From NCBI GenBank assembly GCA_024123915.1, contig CP099650.1:2542001-2606000 (forward strand): DNA of 64,000 bases, in the 5' to 3' direction. Source of the stretch: Oxalobacteraceae bacterium OTU3CAMAD1 (GTDB lineage Bacteria; Pseudomonadota; Gammaproteobacteria; Burkholderiales; Burkholderiaceae_D). The notes below the pieces were generated by a model. It saw only the letters and a program-made list of their open reading frames with translations. It was not told the origin of the DNA and did no database searches. Shown one piece after another: positions 42,730-53,475 of this stretch (position 1 is the first letter of the stretch; every line of letters begins with the position of its first letter). The position numbers and the translations under genes are program-made.

Positions 42730-44880
42730 TTATTTGCCGTCTCCGCCGCCGGTTTGCGACAGGATGAAGGCGTAGGTATCGGCCGACTCGGCATCCTGCT
42801 GGGCGCGGGTCGAGCCCATGCCGTGGCCGGCGTCGAAGTCCACGCGCAGCAGCACAGGCTTGCCGCTGGCGGTGGCCGTTTGCAGCCGCGCCGCCATCTT
42901 GGCCGGATGGAACGGCGCCACGCGCGGATCGGTCACGCCGGTCGTCAGCAGCACCGCCGGATACTTGGTGCCGTCGACCACCTGCTGATAGCTGTCGATG
43001 CTCTTGATCGCCTTGAAGCCGGCCGGGTCCGAGATCGCGCCCCATTCAGGTTCTTCCGCATAGCCGTTCTGCTCGGCCACGTAGCGCAGCGGATTGTGCC
43101 AGCCCACGCCCGACACCACCGCCGCGAACAGGTCCGGACGCTCTTCCATCGCGCGTCCCATCGGGATGCCGCCGGCCGAGCGGCCGCCGATGGCCAGGTG
43201 CGCCGGCGCCGTGTATTTGTTGGCCACCAGGTCCTCGCTGACGGCGATCAGGTCGCGCCAGGTGTTCGGCTTGTTTTCCAGCTTGCCGGCGCGATGCCAC
43301 TCGCGGCCGAATTCGCCGCCGCCACGCACGTTGGCGTAGCCGATGACGGCGCCCTGGTCGGCCAGCGCCAGCGCGCGGCTGGCGAACGACGGCGTATAGG
43401 CGGCCGCGCCGTAGCTGCCGTAGGCGGAGATGAAGGCCGGATTCTTGCCATCCATCTTCAGGCCCTTTTTGTAGATCAGGCTGTACGGAATTTGCGTGCC
43501 GTCCTTGGCCTTGGCGAAGCGGCGCTCGGTCGTGTAGCCGCTGGTGTCGATCGCCGGCTTCGGCGTGATGCCGGTGTCGGCCACCTTGCCGTCGGCGCCG
43601 ACGCTCCAGATGCCGGCCGGTTCGAGCCAGCCCGACAGGATGGACAGCGCGCCCGGCGAGTCCGCGTCGGCTTCGATCGAGCGCAGCGTGCCGTCGAAGG
43701 GCAGGGCGATGTCGACCAGCTTGCCGTCGTCGCCGAGGCGTTGCAGCTTGCTGATGCCGCCGTCCATCGAACGGATGTAGAGGCCGTCCTTGGCGCGCGC
43801 CGTGCCCTGCAACACCAGCGCCGATTCCGGCACCACCTCGACCGCCTTCTCCAGCGACGGCGACTTGGCCGAGGTCTTCAGCAAACGCCCGCGCGGATGG
43901 CCTTTGGTCGACAGCAGATACAGGTCGTCGCCGTGCAGATCGATGCCGGTGATCTCATCCTCGAAACCGGCCACCGGCTGCCACTTGGCCTTGCCTTTGA
44001 TGACATCGGCCAGCGGCGCGCTGAACACGCGCTGCTCCGGCCGCACATCGGCCAGGATCAGCAGCGCGGTGGACGAGTGCGGCGACGTGCCGACGTACGG
44101 CGACTGGATCTTTTCATACTTCACCGACGGATCGAGGTCGCGCTTCATGATGATCGGATCGCGTTCCGGCTTGCCGCCCAGCTTGTGGAAACGCACCTGC
44201 GAATCGAGATAGCGTTCCGGCGTGTTGATCTTGCCGGTCAACTGATTGTAGAAGAAGCCCGAGCTGTCCTCGAGCCAGTTGGGATTGGCGCCCTGGGTGT
44301 TGGCGATACGTTCCTTGAGGACGGCGCCGGTGCGCACGTCCATGATCTGCAGCACCGAATCCTCGCTGCCGTCCTTCGACAGGCCGTACACCAGCTTGCT
44401 GCCGTCGGGCGACGGTTGCCACCAGTCCAGCGAGTAGTGGCTGGTTTTCGTGTCGAGCTTGGTCGGGTCGACCAGCACGCGCTCCTTACCGCTCATGCCG
44501 TCCCGCACGAACAGCTTGAAGTTGTTGGCGCCAGCCGGACGCTGTTGGTAGAAGATGCGGCTGCCGGCCTTTTGCACGCGCGCCGGCGCGGCCACGTCGC
44601 CCGACAGCTGCTCGATGCGTTTGAGCAGCACATCGCGCTTGGGCAGCGCGTCGAGCACGCCGCGCGCGTGGGCATTCTGTTGTTTGAGGAAGGGCAGCCA
44701 GTCGGGGTCCTTGTCGTTCTCCATCCAGCGGTAGCGGTCGACGATGGCTTCGCCGAAGTAGGTGTCGGTGACGGGCACGATTTTGGCGACGGGGGCGGGT
44801 GGAACGGGCTTTTGCGCCAGGGCGGCGGTAGCGGTCAGGGCAAGGGCGGCCCCGTACATCAGGCGGACTAACTTGGTCAT
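42730..44880 (-). CDS. Secreted prolyl-oligopeptidase-family (S9A) serine peptidase
   Basis: The start at 44880 follows AGGAG and gives a signal peptide (MTKLVRLMYGAALALTATAA, cleavage near ALAQ). The 716-residue protein has a seven-bladed beta-propeller (about 75-440) and an alpha/beta-hydrolase domain with nucleophile Ser about 568 in IGGRSAGGIP, Asp in GVTDPRVAPFHP and His in DAGHGMG. Family S9A enzymes cut short peptides after proline or basic residues; the GRSAGG form recalls oligopeptidase B. Periplasmic or secreted. Confidence 0.92.
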   Translation of the reverse strand: MTKLVRLMYGAALALTATAALAQKPVPPAPVAKIVPVTDTYFGEAIVDRYRWMENDKDPDWLPFLKQQNAHARGVLDALPKRDVLLKRIEQLSGDVAAPARVQKAGSRIFYQQRPAGANNFKLFVRDGMSGKERVLVDPTKLDTKTSHYSLDWWQPSPDGSKLVYGLSKDGSEDSVLQIMDVRTGAVLKERIANTQGANPNWLEDSSGFFYNQLTGKINTPERYLDSQVRFHKLGGKPERDPIIMKRDLDPSVKYEKIQSPYVGTSPHSSTALLILADVRPEQRVFSAPLADVIKGKAKWQPVAGFEDEITGIDLHGDDLYLLSTKGHPRGRLLKTSAKSPSLEKAVEVVPESALVLQGTARAKDGLYIRSMDGGISKLQRLGDDGKLVDIALPFDGTLRSIEADADSPGALSILSGWLEPAGIWSVGADGKVADTGITPKPAIDTSGYTTERRFAKAKDGTQIPYSLIYKKGLKMDGKNPAFISAYGSYGAAAYTPSFASRALALADQGAVIGYANVRGGGEFGREWHRAGKLENKPNTWRDLIAVSEDLVANKYTAPAHLAIGGRSAGGIPMGRAMEERPDLFAAVVSGVGWHNPLRYVAEQNGYAEEPEWGAISDPAGFKAIKSIDSYQQVVDGTKYPAVLLTTGVTDPRVAPFHPAKMAARLQTATASGKPVLLRVDFDAGHGMGSTRAQQDAESADTYAFILSQTGGGDGK

Positions 44881-44930
44881 CTTATCTCCTAGTGGCGGAA
44901 CACCTATTCTGCCACAGAAGATTGTGAAAA

Positions 44931-45473
44931 TTACACCGCCGGCGCGGTCTTCTTTTTCTTTTCCGGCGCCGGCAGTTGCACCAGCCGGGTACCGCTCAGT
45001 TTGTCGTGCAGGAACTGACGGTCCTTGTCGAAAAAGGCGGTAAGCGACCACAGCAGAATGCCGACGCCGACCGCGCCCAGCGCCTGCCAGCGGTGCAGGT
45101 CCAGCGCCAGGCTGACGACCAGCGCCGGCAGCACCCACATCCAGCTCAGCAGGTAGCGCATGGCGGCGGCCTTCGGCGACACGTGCGCGTGGCCGGGGCG
45201 GACCAGTTTGAGGCGCCAGGTCTTCATTGCCAAGGTCTGGCCGTCGCGGCTCCACTGGTGGACGAAGTACACGCCCAGCACCAGGAAGGCCAGCGCCTGG
45301 CGCATGTGCTCGACCAGCGGCGCGTGACTGGCGCCGGTGATCATCTCAAAAATCAGGAAGGGGAGGAACAGCACCGCGAACCCCAGCAGGCACTCGTAGA
45401 CCATGGACACCAGGCGGCGCTTGATGGTGGGCCGGGTGGTAGCCTGCAGGGTCGGCGAAACGCTATTTTGCAT
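44931..45473 (-). CDS. RDD-family membrane protein
   Basis: The 180-residue protein has the RDD motif region (KRRLVSMVYECLLGFAVLF) and three or four transmembrane segments (about 22-42, 60-80, 108-150). RDD proteins are multi-pass membrane proteins of unclear role, some linked to ion transport. It overlaps the DUF3106 gene by 11 bases and ends the sigma-factor operon. Confidence 0.85.
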   Translation of the reverse strand: MQNSVSPTLQATTRPTIKRRLVSMVYECLLGFAVLFLPFLIFEMITGASHAPLVEHMRQALAFLVLGVYFVHQWSRDGQTLAMKTWRLKLVRPGHAHVSPKAAAMRYLLSWMWVLPALVVSLALDLHRWQALGAVGVGILLWSLTAFFDKDRQFLHDKLSGTRLVQLPAPEKKKKTAPAV

Positions 45474-46230
45474 TGTCGCCGGCCGCTGGCGCGGTGGGTG
45501 GGGTTGGCGCGGCGGCGGGCGCCGGCGCCGGTGCCGGTGCCGGTGCCGGGGCGGGCGAAGAAATCACCGGCGCGATATTCGAGGCGTTCGGCAACGGCCC
45601 ACCGGTGGCCGGATCGATCCACGGCGGATGCGCCGTCGCGGGGGGCGCGGTGGCGCCAGCGGCCGTGCCGGTGGTCGGCCCGCCAGGCTTGATCGGCGCC
45701 GGCATCTTCATCTTGCTCTGGGTCGGCGTCGGCAGGTTGGCCAACTGCTTCTTGGTCGGCGACTTGGCCGCCAGCGCCTTCTTCTCTTCGTCGGACAGCT
45801 GCTGGTAGGATTCCCACTGGGTCGATTTCTGCGACGGGTCGAGTTTTTGCGCGCGCGCGAAGTTCTGCCGCACCTGGCGGCGTTCCTCCGGCGTCATCCG
45901 GACCCACTCGCGCATGCGTTCCTGCACGCGGACCTGCTCGTCCGGCTTCATCGACGCGTAGCGCTTGCCGATGCCCAGCCACTTTTGCTTGCGGATGGGT
46001 TCCATCGTGTCCCACTCGCCGGCCAGCGGCTCGAGCGCCTGCTTTTGCGCCGGCGTCAGGTCTTTCCACAGGATTTTTTCAGGCGGGATGTCGCCGGTGT
46101 TGACAGTCGTCGGGGCGGAAGCGAGCACGGGCGTACCGGACTGGTTGCCCACCAATACCGCGCCGGCCGCTGCTACCGCTACCACCGCCGCCGCAGCAGC
46201 GCCCCATTTTGCCCGACCGCTCAATGCCAT
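45463..46230 (-). CDS. DUF3106-domain protein, membrane-anchored
   Basis: The 255-residue protein has a signal-anchor-like helix (about 9-28), a charged alpha-helical DUF3106 region (about 45-160) with repeated ...WxxMxPEER/RQ patterns (TPAQKQALEPLAGEWDTM; RMREWVRMTPEERRQVRQNF), and a proline/alanine repeat tail (about 185-255, PAPAPAPAP). This resembles periplasmic LxxQ/Spy-like helical proteins. It starts two bases after the DUF3619 gene ends. Function unknown, but it likely lies in the envelope under ECF-sigma control. Confidence 0.78.
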   Translation of the reverse strand: MALSGRAKWGAAAAAVVAVAAAGAVLVGNQSGTPVLASAPTTVNTGDIPPEKILWKDLTPAQKQALEPLAGEWDTMEPIRKQKWLGIGKRYASMKPDEQVRVQERMREWVRMTPEERRQVRQNFARAQKLDPSQKSTQWESYQQLSDEEKKALAAKSPTKKQLANLPTPTQSKMKMPAPIKPGGPTTGTAAGATAPPATAHPPWIDPATGGPLPNASNIAPVISSPAPAPAPAPAPAPAAAPTPPTAPAAGDNAK

Positions 46231-46232
46231 AC

Positions 46233-46652
46233 TTATTGCTCGCTTTGGGACAGATACGCGTTAAAGCCGTGGTCCAGGTAGGCGGACAGCGGCAGTTCAT
46301 CGGACAGGACGGCCGCATCGAGCTCGGCCAGATCGGCGATGCGCTGTTGCTGCTCGTATTGGTAGATCCCGGCCAGGCCGGCGACCAGCACCAGCATTGG
46401 CACAGCCACGCCCATGCGGCCGAGCCAGCCGAAGCCTTTGGGCAGCAAGCCGCCCATGAAGCCGCCGGCGGTGGCCATCTCGGTCTTACTGACGCGCACG
46501 CTCATCGGCGCCTCGACATGGGCCTTCTTGCGGGCCAGCGCCATCTTGCGCGCTTGCGCCAGGCGGTCCGTGGTCGAGGCGGGCAAATCGTCCAGCCGCT
46601 CGTTGAGCGCGTGACGCACCTTGTAGGCGAAGTTCAGTTCATCGGTATTCAT
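46233..46652 (-). CDS. DUF3619 family protein, candidate anti-sigma factor
   Basis: The 139-residue protein has a charged cytoplasmic N-terminal half (about 1-70, with NFAYKVRHALNERLDDLP), one transmembrane helix (about 77-97) and a short outside tail ending LDHGFNAYLSQSEQ. This layout and its position, overlapping the stop of an ECF sigma factor (ATGA at 46649..46652), are those of a membrane anti-sigma factor, although the family name only records an unknown domain. Confidence 0.8.
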   Translation of the reverse strand: MNTDELNFAYKVRHALNERLDDLPASTTDRLAQARKMALARKKAHVEAPMSVRVSKTEMATAGGFMGGLLPKGFGWLGRMGVAVPMLVLVAGLAGIYQYEQQQRIADLAELDAAVLSDELPLSAYLDHGFNAYLSQSEQ

Positions 46653-47218
46653 AGTTTAATTCCCTTGGCTTTGAGCGACTCGGCGAGAGTGTGTGTTGCG
46701 CGTGAGCAATGCGTCTTCACGCTCCCTTCGGAACATCCCATTGCTTCGGCTGTTTCAGCCACGTCCATATCCTGCCAATAACGCATAAGGAAGGCTTCCC
46801 GTTGACGTGCCGGAAGCTTTTGTACCTCCGCATCGATCAGGGCGAGCATTTGCTGGCGTTCGACCTTGTCGGCGCTCGATTCGGAGGCCTCGGTGCCTTC
46901 CTCGGCGGCATATGATTCCAGTATATCAAAGTCGTCGCCGCCTTCCCCGGAGGGCGCCATGCCCGAAAACAGGCTGACCCACGTGTTGCGGACCTTTTCG
47001 CGGCGGAAGTAATCGAGGATGGTGGTTTGCAGGATGCGCTGGAACAGCATCGGCAGCTCGGCGGCCGGCTTGTCGCCGTATTTCTCGGCGAGCTTGATCA
47101 TCGCGTCCTGCACGATGTCCAGGGCCGATTCGTCCTTGCGTACCGCGTAGACGGCTTGTTTGAAGGCGCGCCGCTCGACGTTTTCGAGAAAGTCGGATAA
47201 TTCTTTGTCTGTGGCCAT
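46649..47218 (-). CDS. ECF RNA polymerase sigma factor
   Basis: The 189-residue protein has sigma region 2 (about 10-80, including VQDAMIKLAEK and LFQRILQTTILDYFRREK) and region 4 (about 125-180, LPARQREAFLMRYWQDMDVAETAEAMGCSEG spans it). A long acidic linker (about 88-122) joins them. It is upstream of a DUF3619 gene that could encode its anti-sigma factor. The regulon is unknown; envelope stress is a guess. Confidence 0.93.
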   Translation of the reverse strand: MATDKELSDFLENVERRAFKQAVYAVRKDESALDIVQDAMIKLAEKYGDKPAAELPMLFQRILQTTILDYFRREKVRNTWVSLFSGMAPSGEGGDDFDILESYAAEEGTEASESSADKVERQQMLALIDAEVQKLPARQREAFLMRYWQDMDVAETAEAMGCSEGSVKTHCSRATHTLAESLKAKGIKL

Positions 47219-47767
47219 GCGTTGGGTGAGGTACTGCCGGGATCACCGGCGATAGGCGCATAATTGCTGCTGATTGTTGTTGATATTGCTAGCTGGCGGC
47301 GATTTGCGAACTGAGCGCATGCTAGCAAAAATCGGCATTCCTTGCACCGTTTTACGTCAAAACCCCGGATTTTTGCACCGGTAACAAGCTTTTTACCGCC
47401 GTTTATCCAATTTGTCCTTGCTCAAACCGGTACCCAAGGTGTACCGTATGGGACGCTTTGAACACCCCGAAGCTTTATGGTCTTGTCGCAGCAGGCACAC
47501 AACGCCGCCATCGACACGACGCGCTTTCATATGTAGGCAGTTTGCTCTAACCCGTGCCACAAGCGCGAGAGGTACGCACAACCGCTACAGAAGGATCCGG
47601 CAGAACGATATTTGCGTTGAGCGCCGCTTTGCACGCCACTACGGTTGGCGGAAGAGGCTGGTGTGACCGCATGACAAAGGGAAGCTGGACAAAGCTGTAG
47701 GGGCAGGCATACTTCGCGAGGAAAGAGCATCCGATCAATCTCCAATGGACCTTGAAAGGAATGTTTC
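47219..47767. other. 549-bp region without a supported gene, leader of ilvI
   Basis: This gap separates the divergent sigma-factor and ilvI genes. No convincing protein gene or RNA gene was found. A 19-codon reading frame at 47477..47536 (MVLSQQAHNAAIDTTRFHM) could be a leader peptide but is not rich in Ile, Val or Leu, as an attenuation peptide for ilv would be. AAAGGAATG precedes the ilvI start. The gap probably holds promoters and a long untranslated leader. Confidence 0.35.
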
Positions 47768-49519
<1,752 letters not shown>

Positions 49520-49520
49520 G

Positions 49521-50012
49521 ATGCGACACATTATCTCTGTATTGCTGGAAAACGAAGCCGGCGCGCTGTCCCGCGTCGTCGGGCTGTTCTCGGCGCGCGG
49601 CTACAACATCGAAACGTTGACCGTGGCCCCGACCGAAGATCCGACCCTGTCGCGCATGACCATAGTCACCAGCGGCTCGGACGACATCATCGAGCAGATC
49701 ACCAAGCACCTGAACCGCCTGATCGAGGTGGTGAAAGTGGTGGACCTGACCGAGGGTCAGCACATCGAACGCGAGCTCATGCTCATCAAGGTGCGCGCTG
49801 TCGGCAAGGAACGGGAAGAGATGAAACGGACGGCGGACATCTTCCGCGGCCGCATCATCGACGTCACCGAGAAAACCTACACGATCGAACTGACCGGCGC
49901 CAAGAGCAAGCTCGACGCGTTCATCGATTCGATCGACCGCGCCTCCATCCTGGAGACGGTACGTACCGGCGGTTCCGGCATCGGACGCGGCGAACGCATC
50001 CTCAAAGTTTGA
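49521..50012 (+). CDS. ilvH: Acetolactate synthase small regulatory subunit
   Basis: The 163-residue protein begins MRHIISVLLENEAGALSRVV, the ACT-domain opening of IlvH/IlvN, and ends with the second domain. It gives the large subunit valine feedback sensitivity and full activity. GGAGG lies before the ATG. ilvC follows after 61 bp. Confidence 0.96.
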   Translation: MRHIISVLLENEAGALSRVVGLFSARGYNIETLTVAPTEDPTLSRMTIVTSGSDDIIEQITKHLNRLIEVVKVVDLTEGQHIERELMLIKVRAVGKEREEMKRTADIFRGRIIDVTEKTYTIELTGAKSKLDAFIDSIDRASILETVRTGGSGIGRGERILKV

Positions 50013-50064
50013 TTGGCATGGCCGCAAGGCCCGCCGACACCCCAACATTAAAAATTATTACTAA

Positions 50065-51090
<1,026 letters not shown>

Positions 51091-51107
51091 GTTTTATCTT
51101 CGTCACG

Positions 51108-51134
51108 AAAAAGCCGGCGCGAGCCGGCTTTTTT
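51108..51134 (+). terminator. Intrinsic terminator after ilvC
   Basis: AAAAAGCCGGC and GCCGGCTTTTTT flank a short GCGA loop, 18 bp after the ilvC stop: a perfect GC stem with a six-T tail. Confidence 0.92.
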
Positions 51135-51220
51135 GCGTCTACGGCAGCAATGGTGAGAATGTACGCATTTTGAGGTGTTTCATCCGAGTATGATTGCTGA
51201 TCCATAAACTTTGTTTGCCC

Positions 51221-51616
51221 ATGATGAAACGTCCCACCTCCGTCTCGATTATTGCCTGGTTCCTCATCGCGACCTCGCTCATCTCCGTCATCACCAGCTA
51301 CACGAGCCTGGACAATCCGGTCGCGCAGGAGTTGATGGCGAAAAACCTGTTGCCGATGTCAGTGCAATACGCGATGTTGTACGTCGGCCTGGCGATCTCC
51401 CTGGCGTCGGGGTTCGCCATGTTGAAGGGTCTGAACTGGGGGCGCACCTTGTATGTCGTCTGGAGCGTGCTCGGCATTGTGATCGGCCTGGCGACGTCGC
51501 CGATGAAGCTGATGCTGGTGCCCGGCGTTCTCGTCCTCGGCATCATTGTCTTCTTCCTGTATCGTCCGAAAGCCAACGCCTTCTTCTCCGCACCGCAAGC
51601 GGCCAACGATGCTTAA
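51221..51616 (+). CDS. Small four-helix membrane protein, unknown
   Basis: The 131-residue protein (ATG at 51221 or the next codon) has about four hydrophobic segments (about 10-28, 45-66, 72-90, 98-118), the last ending in RPKANAFF. I do not recognise a family. It overlaps the next gene by eight bases and both seem co-transcribed. The upstream terminator separates it from ilvC. Confidence 0.6.
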   Translation: MMKRPTSVSIIAWFLIATSLISVITSYTSLDNPVAQELMAKNLLPMSVQYAMLYVGLAISLASGFAMLKGLNWGRTLYVVWSVLGIVIGLATSPMKLMLVPGVLVLGIIVFFLYRPKANAFFSAPQAANDA

Positions 51617-52046
51617 GGTGATCAGCGTCGTCTGCCACGTCGTCGCCGGCTTTGTCTTGACCATCGCCTGTGTGCTGGCCTTTATCAGCGGCCTCCCGGC
51701 GATGGCCAAACTGTTGATGGTGGGCGGCACCGCGCTGCCCGGCGTTATCGCCCTGGTCATCGGGCTGGCGTGCACCCGCTTTCGGCTATGGAAGCGGGAC
51801 ACCGGCGTCGTCCTGCTCTCCGCGACGGTTTGCAATGTCGTGATGGTCGTGTCGATCGCGTGCATGCTGATGAGCGAGGAGATGATGCTGATGTTTCCGG
51901 AGAGCGCCTCCATGCCGTTCCGCGATTACGTGACCGGCATCCTGGTCATGGCGGTGCTGGCGATCGCGGGGTGGCTGCTTTTCCAGCGTGGGGACGCCGA
52001 GCGCCAACAGAATGAAATCGGTCAGAGTGCGAGAGAGTTATCTTAA
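51609..52046 (+). CDS. Small membrane protein, unknown
   Basis: The 145-residue protein, starting at the ATG overlapping the previous stop, has four hydrophobic helices (about 5-25, 33-52, 62-84, 108-125) and a polar C-terminus (RGDAERQQNEIGQSARELS). No family was recognised. It forms a two-gene unit with the preceding membrane protein and ends convergently with the brnA-like gene (four-base overlap). Confidence 0.6.
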   Translation: MLKVISVVCHVVAGFVLTIACVLAFISGLPAMAKLLMVGGTALPGVIALVIGLACTRFRLWKRDTGVVLLSATVCNVVMVVSIACMLMSEEMMLMFPESASMPFRDYVTGILVMAVLAIAGWLLFQRGDAERQQNEIGQSARELS

Positions 52047-52261
52047 AGTGGTTCGTCACTTTTCACTTCGTCGGTAGGCGTGTGCGAATTGCCCTTGCGG
52101 GAGCGCGCGCGGCCGGCGGGTTTCTTGATGACGGCTATAGCAAGCATTTCCTCGGTCAACTCCGGAATTTCCTCATACTCATGGGGTTGAATTTCATGGG
52201 CATCGACGCGGGCCAGATCAGAGCCCAAGGGACGATGCGATACGGGATTTTTCACGTTCAT
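52043..52261 (-). CDS. BrnA-like antitoxin, short (lacks a visible ribbon-helix-helix end)
   Basis: The 72-residue protein begins MNVKNPVSHRPLGSDLARV and overlaps the toxin gene by 44 bases, the usual BrnT-BrnA layout; GAGGAAAG lies before its ATG. Full BrnA antitoxins are about 100 residues and end in a DNA-binding ribbon-helix-helix. Here the protein ends in polar sequence (GRARSRKGNSHTPTDEVKSDEPL spans about 50-72) with no such domain. It may be truncated or a different antitoxin type. Confidence 0.65.
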   Translation of the reverse strand: MNVKNPVSHRPLGSDLARVDAHEIQPHEYEEIPELTEEMLAIAVIKKPAGRARSRKGNSHTPTDEVKSDEPL

Positions 52262-52493
52262 TGGCTTTCCTCATACTGATGATACGGCGCTGGGAACCTC
52301 GTTGCGTGTAGATCACGACGACCATTCTATTGTTCAGAAGGCCGTAGCAAATCGTTCGCCGCTCGCCATAGTTTTTTCGCTTGTCCGGAATCTCCAAGAT
52401 GGGACCCGCGAATACTTGCCACGCATCCGCAAAGTCGAGTCCGCGCTCATCTAGTGTTTTGTCACGTTTGACCGGATCGAACGTGATGAACAT
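52218..52493 (-). CDS. brnT: BrnT-family toxin
   Basis: The 91-residue protein has the BrnT layout: FDPVKRDKTLDERGLDFADA at the start, then RRTICYGLLNNRMVVVIYTQRG and RIISMRKANEREK near the end. BrnT is a RelE-fold ribonuclease toxin that forms a complex with BrnA. It is upstream of the antitoxin in the same transcript, as usual for this pair. Confidence 0.87.
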   Translation of the reverse strand: MFITFDPVKRDKTLDERGLDFADAWQVFAGPILEIPDKRKNYGERRTICYGLLNNRMVVVIYTQRGSQRRIISMRKANEREKSRIASSLGL

Positions 52494-52579
52494 AAGGGTA
52501 TTGTAGGGAAGTGGGGCGCCAACTTCAAGCGAGGTTAGCGGGGGAAGCCGGAGCAGCGGGAGATGTGATTTTCAGCCAT

Positions 52580-52662
52580 CCACCTGCAGCAGGTTTTGAT
52601 CTGCATCTTGGAGGTGGTTCGAATCGGCTGCACTGCAGCCGATTCAGTTAGATCTGAACCAC
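52580..52662. other. Structured intergenic hairpins
   Basis: GAATCGGCTGC (52621..52631), ACT, GCAGCCGATTC (52635..52645) form a perfect 11-bp hairpin; outside it GTGGTTC (52614..52620) pairs with GAACCAC (52656..52662), and CCACCT near 52580 may pair with AGGTGG near 52613. The region lies between brnT and an 86-residue gene, both on the minus strand. It may be a non-coding RNA, terminator relic or mobile repeat. Confidence 0.5.
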
Positions 52663-52680
52663 GCGTAGGACATGCCAGCC

Positions 52681-52941
52681 CTAATTTAGTCCAATCGATA
52701 ACGCAACCACGATCGCGATCCAAAACAGGATACCGACGAATGCGGCGGTCTCGCCGCTGAACACCACTTGCCCGTCTTCGCGCCACCACCATTCGAACGT
52801 TGTGAGGTATCGCCGCGCGTTCCATTTATCGACCCGCGCCCTGCCCAGGGACAACACCGGAATGACGACCCGGCCGGTGCCGTAGGCGAACACTTCGAGC
52901 CCTATCCGCACCAGCAAGTCGCCGATGAAATCAAGCGCCAT
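52681..52941 (-). CDS. Small membrane protein, unknown
   Basis: The 86-residue protein has a hydrophobic N-terminal region (about 3-30), a Trp-rich middle (FEWWWREDGQVVFSGE) and a C-terminal transmembrane helix (about 66-85). No family was recognised. It is two bases downstream of the YcxB-like gene on the same strand, so they are likely co-transcribed. Confidence 0.5.
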   Translation of the reverse strand: MALDFIGDLLVRIGLEVFAYGTGRVVIPVLSLGRARVDKWNARRYLTTFEWWWREDGQVVFSGETAAFVGILFWIAIVVALSIGLN

Positions 52942-52943
52942 GG

Positions 52944-53459
52944 TTACCTCCGGATCATCGCCCTGAAGCGGGCACGCTGATCTGCGCTCAACAGGCGGTA
53001 GGGGATGGGCATCGAGGTGTCCGCCAGGCGCAGCAAATAGCCGGTGGGGTAGGGACGCACCTCGCGCACATCGCGCCAGCTCCAGACCGAGGTGCCGCCG
53101 GCGCCGGTTCGTCTGATCTGTTGCTCATCGATGTCAATGGCGCTCGCGGCCGCATGGCGCACGCGCAGGTAGTACCAGAACGCGCCTGCCACCGTATCGG
53201 GTAAACGCATTCTGGCTTTCTTCGATTGGTTACTCGCCCATCGGAAATCGAGATATTCACGCAGCTGCAGCGTGACGTTGATGCGGATCGGCGCGGCGTC
53301 GCCGACCGCCGCGTCTGCTTGCTGACTTAACTCGGGAATGGGCACTTCCTCATGCTCGACCGTGATGGTCGTCGTCTCCGGCGGCGGCAACTTGTTCTGC
53401 TCGGCCATCTGCATGGCGACCGCTTTGGTGATGAAGGGTTTGGGGTGGCTAAACCACAT
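52944..53459 (-). CDS. YcxB-like C-terminal domain protein, unknown
   Basis: The start at 53459 follows AGAGGAAG and gives MWFSHPKPFITKAVAMQMAE; an upstream extension lacks that RBS. The 171-residue protein has a central segment TVAGAFWYYLRVRHA and a C-terminal YcxB-like part (SVWSWRDVREVRPYPTGYLL) ending AMIRR. Such domains occur at the end of membrane proteins; function unknown. It lies just downstream of the Lgt-like gene. Confidence 0.55.
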   Translation of the reverse strand: MWFSHPKPFITKAVAMQMAEQNKLPPPETTTITVEHEEVPIPELSQQADAAVGDAAPIRINVTLQLREYLDFRWASNQSKKARMRLPDTVAGAFWYYLRVRHAAASAIDIDEQQIRRTGAGGTSVWSWRDVREVRPYPTGYLLRLADTSMPIPYRLLSADQRARFRAMIRR

Positions 53460-53475
53460 ATACGCTTCCTCTGTG

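Noticed and set aside
47412..47666. An 84-codon plus-strand frame upstream of ilvI
   Set aside because: Arg/Thr/His-rich composition, no RBS and no family similarity; treated as non-coding leader.
52612..52650. GGTTCGAATC resembling a tRNA T-loop
   Set aside because: No acceptor, D-arm or anticodon stem can be formed around it; the sequence fits a simple hairpin instead.
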